The notes beneath the pieces were generated by a model. That model was not told where the DNA came from. It saw only the letters and a program-made list of their open reading frames with translations, and ran no database searches. The translations under genes were made by a program, and so were the position numbers. Positions 60,419-64,000 of a DNA stretch of 64,000 nucleotides are shown here, in pieces. Source of the stretch: JAJDOD01 sp050299835 (GTDB lineage Bacteria; Pseudomonadota; Alphaproteobacteria; Rhodobacterales; Rhodobacteraceae); assembly GCA_050299835.1 (NCBI GenBank), contig JBNKWP010000010.1, forward strand, positions 57,719 to 121,718, given 5' to 3'. The first letter of the stretch is position 1. Every line of letters starts with the position of its first letter.

Positions 60419-61099
60419 TCAGACGTCGGCCCGAAACAGGCGTGCGTTCAGAGCGCGCGGCGCATCGTTGCCGCGAATGGTCTTGGCAGTGGCGAGGACG
60501 GCGAGATCGGCGATTGGCTCGATCAGGACCACCAGCATGTAGCTTGCGCCAAAGGCGGCAACCGCAGCCATGTTTTCTGCACCGAAGCCCTGGCCATAGA
60601 ACGCCCAGAAGGCGACCCAAGCGACGACACCGCCCTGATAGGCGGTCGAAAGTGCAAGTGCCTGTTTGTAAGTCAGGTCCACGTAGGGCGTTGCCGGTGC
60701 GATGATCCGGTTGGCCAACGCGGCGATGGCGAAGAGCGGCACCAGAAGCGTCGTCGTGTTCATGAAGTATTGCGGCAGGTCGGCGGGTGCGAAGAAAAGA
60801 CCCTGCAGAAGCAGCCCAGCCGCCAGTCCGACCGCTGCGGGTGCGGCTCCGAGCAGAAGGAACAGTGTTGACCCCAGAATGAAGTGAACTTCGGACACGC
60901 CCACGGGGAACTTCGGGAAGACCTGAAAGAAGACAAATACGGTGGCGGTTGCCAGAACCGCGCGGATGGCGAAACGGGCGATGCCGCTATGGGCAAAGGT
61001 TTCGGCGGCGAGTTTCAGAGTATAAGCGGTCGCCCCGGCGGCGGTTGCATAGGAAAGCACAAGTTTGGCTCCGGTGACGACACCTGGTTCGATGTGCAT
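60419..61099 (-). CDS. CbiM-like energy-coupling/metal transport membrane protein
   Basis: A 226-residue protein with about six or seven membrane segments. It begins MHIEPGVVTGAKLVLSYATAAGA, a start that matches CbiM-type cobalt/nickel transporter subunits (MHI.EG/PG), and has FPVGVSEVHFILGSTLFLLLGAAPAAVGLAAGLLLQ in the core, shared with CbiM (VPVPGTSVHLLLGxxxxxxLG). No CbiQ, CbiO or CbiN gene is near. It is the last gene of the reverse unit (FAD reductase, small protein, Sll0783-like, CbiM-like). A metal supply role for the pathway is possible but not shown. Confidence 0.75.
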   Translation of the reverse strand: MHIEPGVVTGAKLVLSYATAAGATAYTLKLAAETFAHSGIARFAIRAVLATATVFVFFQVFPKFPVGVSEVHFILGSTLFLLLGAAPAAVGLAAGLLLQGLFFAPADLPQYFMNTTTLLVPLFAIAALANRIIAPATPYVDLTYKQALALSTAYQGGVVAWVAFWAFYGQGFGAENMAAVAAFGASYMLVVLIEPIADLAVLATAKTIRGNDAPRALNARLFRADV

Positions 61100-61218
61100 T
61101 GCTGCATCTCCCTGTTGTCTGAGAGCCGAGGGGCGGGCAATGTCGCCTGTCTCGGCGGATAGCTTGTCGGCGGTGCCCGGAGGCCGGGCACGCCGGTTTT
61201 CAATGGCCGATCAGTTGA

Positions 61219-61707
61219 TCAGAGCGTCCATGTCGAGAAGACGATGGCACGTTCTTTGTAGGCCTGAAGGTTGGCATCCAGCACGTCGAGCGGGTTGAAC
61301 GCCTGAACGCCAGGAATCAGATCGTCTTCGCGCATGCCATAGAGCGCGCCCATGGCAAAGCGGCAGGCGTAAACCTTCGCGCCTTCGTCGATCAGGGTCT
61401 TCAGCTGCTTGTTGTAGCCGAGGTTGCCCGGGAAGCCTTCGTTGCCGACTGCCGGATAGCCGCGTGCGGCCGAAGCCATCAGAACGCCGGGACCATACAG
61501 GATGAAGGTCAGTTCATAGCCCTTACGCTGAAGGCGCGTTGCCGTCAGCATGTTCACAAGGCCGACCGAGCCTTCGAATGGCACGGTGTGCATGAAGACA
61601 TAGGCTTTGTCGCCTTCTTCGGCTTTGTGATCCGGGAACACTTTATGTTCCACGTTAAAAAGGATGTCGCCTTCCTTCGGGGGATCGATGGTAACTGTCT
61701 TAGGCAT
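61219..61707 (-). CDS. MSMEG_0572/Sll0783-type protein (DsrE-like, Nit1C cluster)
   Basis: A 162-residue soluble protein. GDILFNVEHKVFPDHKAEEG, KAYVFMHTVPFEGSVGLVN, LTFILYGPGVLMASAARG, YACRFAMGALYGMREDDLIP and AFNPLDVLDANLQAY match the Sll0783/MSMEG_0572 family closely in my memory; in Synechocystis sll0783 responds to nitrogen starvation. The fold is DsrE-like with one cysteine (YACRFAMG). GGGAGC precedes ATG 61707. It belongs to a reverse-strand unit with an FAD reductase upstream and the CbiM-like gene downstream. Confidence 0.82.
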   Translation of the reverse strand: MPKTVTIDPPKEGDILFNVEHKVFPDHKAEEGDKAYVFMHTVPFEGSVGLVNMLTATRLQRKGYELTFILYGPGVLMASAARGYPAVGNEGFPGNLGYNKQLKTLIDEGAKVYACRFAMGALYGMREDDLIPGVQAFNPLDVLDANLQAYKERAIVFSTWTL

Positions 61708-61781
61708 GTTAGCTCCCTTGGTTGGATAAAGTTGTCGTTATTGGCGTTCGCACGAGGGAGGCCCCCGGCGGAACCTGTTGG

Positions 61782-62036
61782 TCAGTCCTTGGATGTTCGG
61801 AAATTCTTGCGCGGCCAGTGCTTTTTGTGACTGCCCGGTAGTGCGTTCATGAAGGTGCGTTTCAGCGCCCAGGGCATTATGTGATAGGTCGGGATCAGCA
61901 GCCGTCGCCACAGCACGTCTTTCAGTCCGCGCGGTGGATTGGGCGGGTTGAAGCCTTTCTGCCGGGCCATGCGATCCTGCGCATCGGCCATCAGATAGTG
62001 TTCAGCGTTCTGCCTGAGCCATCTGGAAAATCCCAT
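61782..62036 (-). CDS. Small protein of unknown function
   Basis: An 84-residue basic protein: MGFSRWLRQNAEHYLMADAQ, DRMARQKGFNPPNPPRGLKD, VLWRRLLIPTYHIMPWALKR, then NALPGSHKKHWPRKNF. No membrane segment is clear, but the aromatic and basic helix near 45-65 might lie on a membrane or protein surface. ATG 62036 is four bases after the FAD reductase stop, so it is co-translated; a longer frame would overlap that gene. I do not recognise a family. Confidence 0.65.
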   Translation of the reverse strand: MGFSRWLRQNAEHYLMADAQDRMARQKGFNPPNPPRGLKDVLWRRLLIPTYHIMPWALKRTFMNALPGSHKKHWPRKNFRTSKD

Positions 62037-62040
62037 GGCC

Positions 62041-63375
62041 TCAAACCTTGCCGTCAAGTTTCATCACCGCGTCTTGCGCCGCGATCTGGATTGGTTCGTT
62101 CAGTGCTCCGATGGCGGGCGAGTAAACGTTTTCCATCGTGGCCAGCGCGTCGATGGTCAGGCTCGCGCGCGAGGCGACGGCCAGGAAATCGGCGCGTTCC
62201 TTGACGCCTTCGCCGCCGACCATTTGCGCACCGAGCAGGCCGCGTGTTTTGGGATCGACGAGGAGTTTAACGGTGATCGGGCGGACGCCGGGGTAGTAAC
62301 GGGCGCGGGTGATGCCAGTGGTCTGCCCGACGACATATTCGAGGCCCACGGCGGTGGCGGCGGTTTCGCCAAAGGAGAACCCGCCAATCATCCATTCCCC
62401 GGCCAGCATTCCCCAGGGCACGTGAACCGGCTGATAGATGCGTTCGCCCCCGGCGGCGTTCACACCGGCGACCTTGCCTTGCGCGTAAGCGTGGCTACCG
62501 GTCAGTCCCTGCAGCGGCAGGTTGGTGACGCCGTGCACAATCTCGGCGCAGTCACCTGCGGCGTAGATGTTGGGGTCGGACGTTTCGCCCTTGGAGCTGA
62601 TGATGATGCCGCCGGTGCTGCCAATGTCGAGGCCTGCAGCCTGGGCAAGATCGACATTGGGCATCTTTGGAGTACCGAGTATCACGAGGTCGGCCTGAAC
62701 ATCGCCAAATGTGGTTTCGACATGGGTGACGGTGTCGGTGCCACGGAAGGCGGTGACATTTTCGCCCCAGCGCATATCGACGCCGGCTTCTTCCCAGTCT
62801 TTGCGAACCGGTTCGATGATGTCGGGATCGACCACATCGGACATGGGCCAGGGGTTCGGGTCGATCAGCGTGGTCTTGATGCCGCGATGCACCATGGCCG
62901 AAACCATTTCGACCGCGATCGGCCCGGCTTCAACGACGACGGCGGTCTTCACGTTGTCGAGGAACTTGTCCCATTCCATCGCGCTGCGGATGTTCTTGAC
63001 GCGGTAGATGCCGCCCAGGTCTTCGCCGGGGATGCCAAGTTCCTTGTAGCGCCAGCCGGTGCAGAGGATCAGCTTGTCGTAGCTGACAGTGCCTTCGCCT
63101 TCGACGTCGATGGTTTTGGCCGAACGGTTGATCGAGTTGACGGTGGTTTCATAGTGAACGTCGATCCCGGCTTCGACGTACTGTTCTTTGGTCGCCAGAA
63201 AGAGCCGGTCGAACGAGTCGATTTCCTTGCCGTGAACGAAAGGGATGCCGCATGGGCTGTAGGCCACGTCTTCGAATTGCGTGTAGACTACGGTTGTGGA
63301 ATCCGGGTCGGTTCCTCGCGATGCGCCTGCTGCGCCCAGTCCGCCCGGGCCTCCGCCGATCATCACTATCTTCAC
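62041..63375 (-). CDS. FAD/NAD(P) disulfide-reductase-like oxidoreductase (CoADR/NADH oxidase type)
   Basis: A 444-residue flavoprotein. FAD loop MIGGGPGGLGAAGA (5-18); redox cysteine Cys42 in YSPCGIPFVHG, typical of the CoA-disulfide reductase/NADH oxidase group with a single active cysteine; NIYAAGDCAE ends the FAD site; and a C-terminal dimer domain includes AQMVGGEGVKERADFLA. In the NAD(P) loop the first glycine is replaced (VVVEAGPIAVEM; family VVIGAGPIGVE), which is odd. GTG 63375 has GGGGAG upstream. It leads the reverse unit with the Sll0783-like and CbiM-like genes, so it probably supplies or removes electrons in that pathway. Confidence 0.88.
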   Translation of the reverse strand: MKIVMIGGGPGGLGAAGASRGTDPDSTTVVYTQFEDVAYSPCGIPFVHGKEIDSFDRLFLATKEQYVEAGIDVHYETTVNSINRSAKTIDVEGEGTVSYDKLILCTGWRYKELGIPGEDLGGIYRVKNIRSAMEWDKFLDNVKTAVVVEAGPIAVEMVSAMVHRGIKTTLIDPNPWPMSDVVDPDIIEPVRKDWEEAGVDMRWGENVTAFRGTDTVTHVETTFGDVQADLVILGTPKMPNVDLAQAAGLDIGSTGGIIISSKGETSDPNIYAAGDCAEIVHGVTNLPLQGLTGSHAYAQGKVAGVNAAGGERIYQPVHVPWGMLAGEWMIGGFSFGETAATAVGLEYVVGQTTGITRARYYPGVRPITVKLLVDPKTRGLLGAQMVGGEGVKERADFLAVASRASLTIDALATMENVYSPAIGALNEPIQIAAQDAVMKLDGKV

Positions 63376-63726
63376 GAATTTCTCCCCTGCCGTCGATTAA
63401 CAATCTGATATTTGTATTTCGTATCGTAGAAATCCATCAACCATGCGTCAAGGGTGGGATTGCGTATAGTCAATGGATCGGAGCGTCGAACTCTTTGGTG
63501 GCGGGAAGACGCACGCTCGTGTTCTGCTCAGCCTGAAGAGCAGGCTGCGTCATAGCGGATAAGCCCTTGGCGCTGTTAATTATTGCACAATAGTCAATAT
63601 GTTCGTGACCATCGGCCTCTGTCGTCGCCAGCGCCGGACGGCCGTGACGGTTGCCGTCTGCCAGCGCACGGGATCACTTCTTGGTCGCCAAGCAAGACAA
63701 AGTGTCGGCGACGCATCCCCCATTCA
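63376..63726. other. Upstream region of the FAD reductase unit
   Basis: No gene. It holds TTTCGTATCGTAGAAA at 63417-63432 (related to the TCGTA/TACGA words seen before the AIR and GNAT genes) and two AGTCAAT words at 63468 and 63592, also present near 51.65 kb. The promoter of the FAD reductase unit should lie here. Confidence 0.45.
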
Positions 63727-64000
63727 TTAACTTTCGTTAAGGATGGCGCCGACTCGGTTCAGCAACGCTTTCTCGCTATCGTCGTAGCGTTTCAGGACGT
63801 CATTTGCCCGGTCGATGATGTTGTTCGCGTCTTCTTCAAAGGTCGCCGCCATTTCGGACACAACGTCCGGTGCGGCCCCGCCGGGCGCGGTGCGGGTCGA
63901 GACAATGGTGGTCGGATCAAGCGCTGATTTCAGTTTGTCAGCGTCCGGCAGAAGCTCGATATCCGCGATGTTGCGCGCGGCATCGGTCAGCATTTGCGGC
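63727..64000 (-). CDS. C-terminal end of an argininosuccinate lyase-like protein (cut by window edge)
   Basis: At least 91 codons in frame to the window edge. LDPTTIVSTRTAPGGAAPDV, VSEMAATFEEDANNIIDRA fits the C-terminal end of argininosuccinate lyase-like members of the fumarase/aspartase superfamily, which have an RTxPGGxxP motif here. The ATG at 63993 is probably internal, since the frame continues to the edge. In a nitrogen cluster with carbamate kinase, an ArgH-like lyase would fit. Only this end is visible, so the call is tentative. Confidence 0.6.
   Translation of the reverse strand, partial: PQMLTDAARNIADIELLPDADKLKSALDPTTIVSTRTAPGGAAPDVVSEMAATFEEDANNIIDRANDVLKRYDDSEKALLNRVGAILNES

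Noticed and set aside
62035..63408. A 457-codon forward frame across the FAD reductase
   Set aside because: Antisense shadow; the reverse frame contains the FAD, NAD and cysteine motifs.

Overview
The window looks like a chromosomal segment of a Rhodobacterales bacterium of the Roseobacter group. The inference rests on protein style (DUF3489/DUF2924/serine-recombinase module, DUF1127 small proteins, GlxA regulator, MMPL/type III PKS operon), on dispersed intergenic repeats of a kind I associate with this order, and on relics of IS5, IS6, IS21 and IS66-type elements. No rRNA, CRISPR array or replication origin was seen.

Layout: a tRNA-Gln opens the window, followed by a compact reverse-strand DUF3489-DUF2924-serine recombinase module (0.4-2.7 kb). 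From 3 to 14 kb there is a membrane protein, a broken cytochrome-oxidase-subunit-I-like gene, a GlxA-type regulator divergent from an FAD oxidase, a relic of a homocysteine S-methyltransferase, then an MddA-like methyltransferase, an intact homocysteine S-methyltransferase-like gene, and a PLP dehydratase plus class V aminotransferase. 14-25 kb is a patchwork of small metabolic and stress genes (PhzF, OsmC, DUF1127, LysR, SRPBCC, SnoaL, LuxR-TPR) cut by IS relics, with an orphan pair of sugar/polyol ABC permeases between two IS5-family ends. 25-33 kb holds gentisate dioxygenase and a glycan-looking group: a radical SAM/sulfotransferase fusion, a small lipoprotein and a double-domain glycosyltransferase.

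33-37.3 kb is a translationally coupled operon: type III polyketide synthase, isoprenylcysteine-methyltransferase-like enzyme, MMPL/RND exporter, exported protein. 37.7-42.2 kb has a flavin monooxygenase and a mobile-looking island (ParB-like DNA methyltransferase, DUF5681, stump of a second serine recombinase). 42.2-46.6 kb resembles part of an ectoine/diamino-acid catabolic set (maleate-isomerase-like EutA, M24 hydrolase, diaminopropionate ammonia-lyase-like enzyme) with a nested palindrome between the divergent genes, plus a second homocysteine methyltransferase-like gene. A DUF1194 protein overlaps a SnoaL-LuxR regulator at 47-48.8 kb.

The most striking region is 49.5-64 kb. It contains many partners of the conserved MSMEG_0565-0572 / sll0783-0787 (Nit1C) cluster: the MSMEG_0568-type radical SAM enzyme, AIR-synthase-like protein, MSMEG_0567-type GNAT, MSMEG_0565-type glycosyltransferase and Sll0783-type protein. 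The nitrilase that normally defines the cluster is not in the window. Instead the set carries a hot-dog-fold LnmK/Pnap_2097-like protein, carbamate kinase, FdrA, a CbiM-like membrane protein, an FAD/NAD disulfide-reductase-like enzyme and the end of an argininosuccinate-lyase-like protein, with a MocR-type and an XRE-cupin regulator inside. This suggests a variant nitrogen pathway that releases or uses carbamoyl phosphate; the substrate is unknown.
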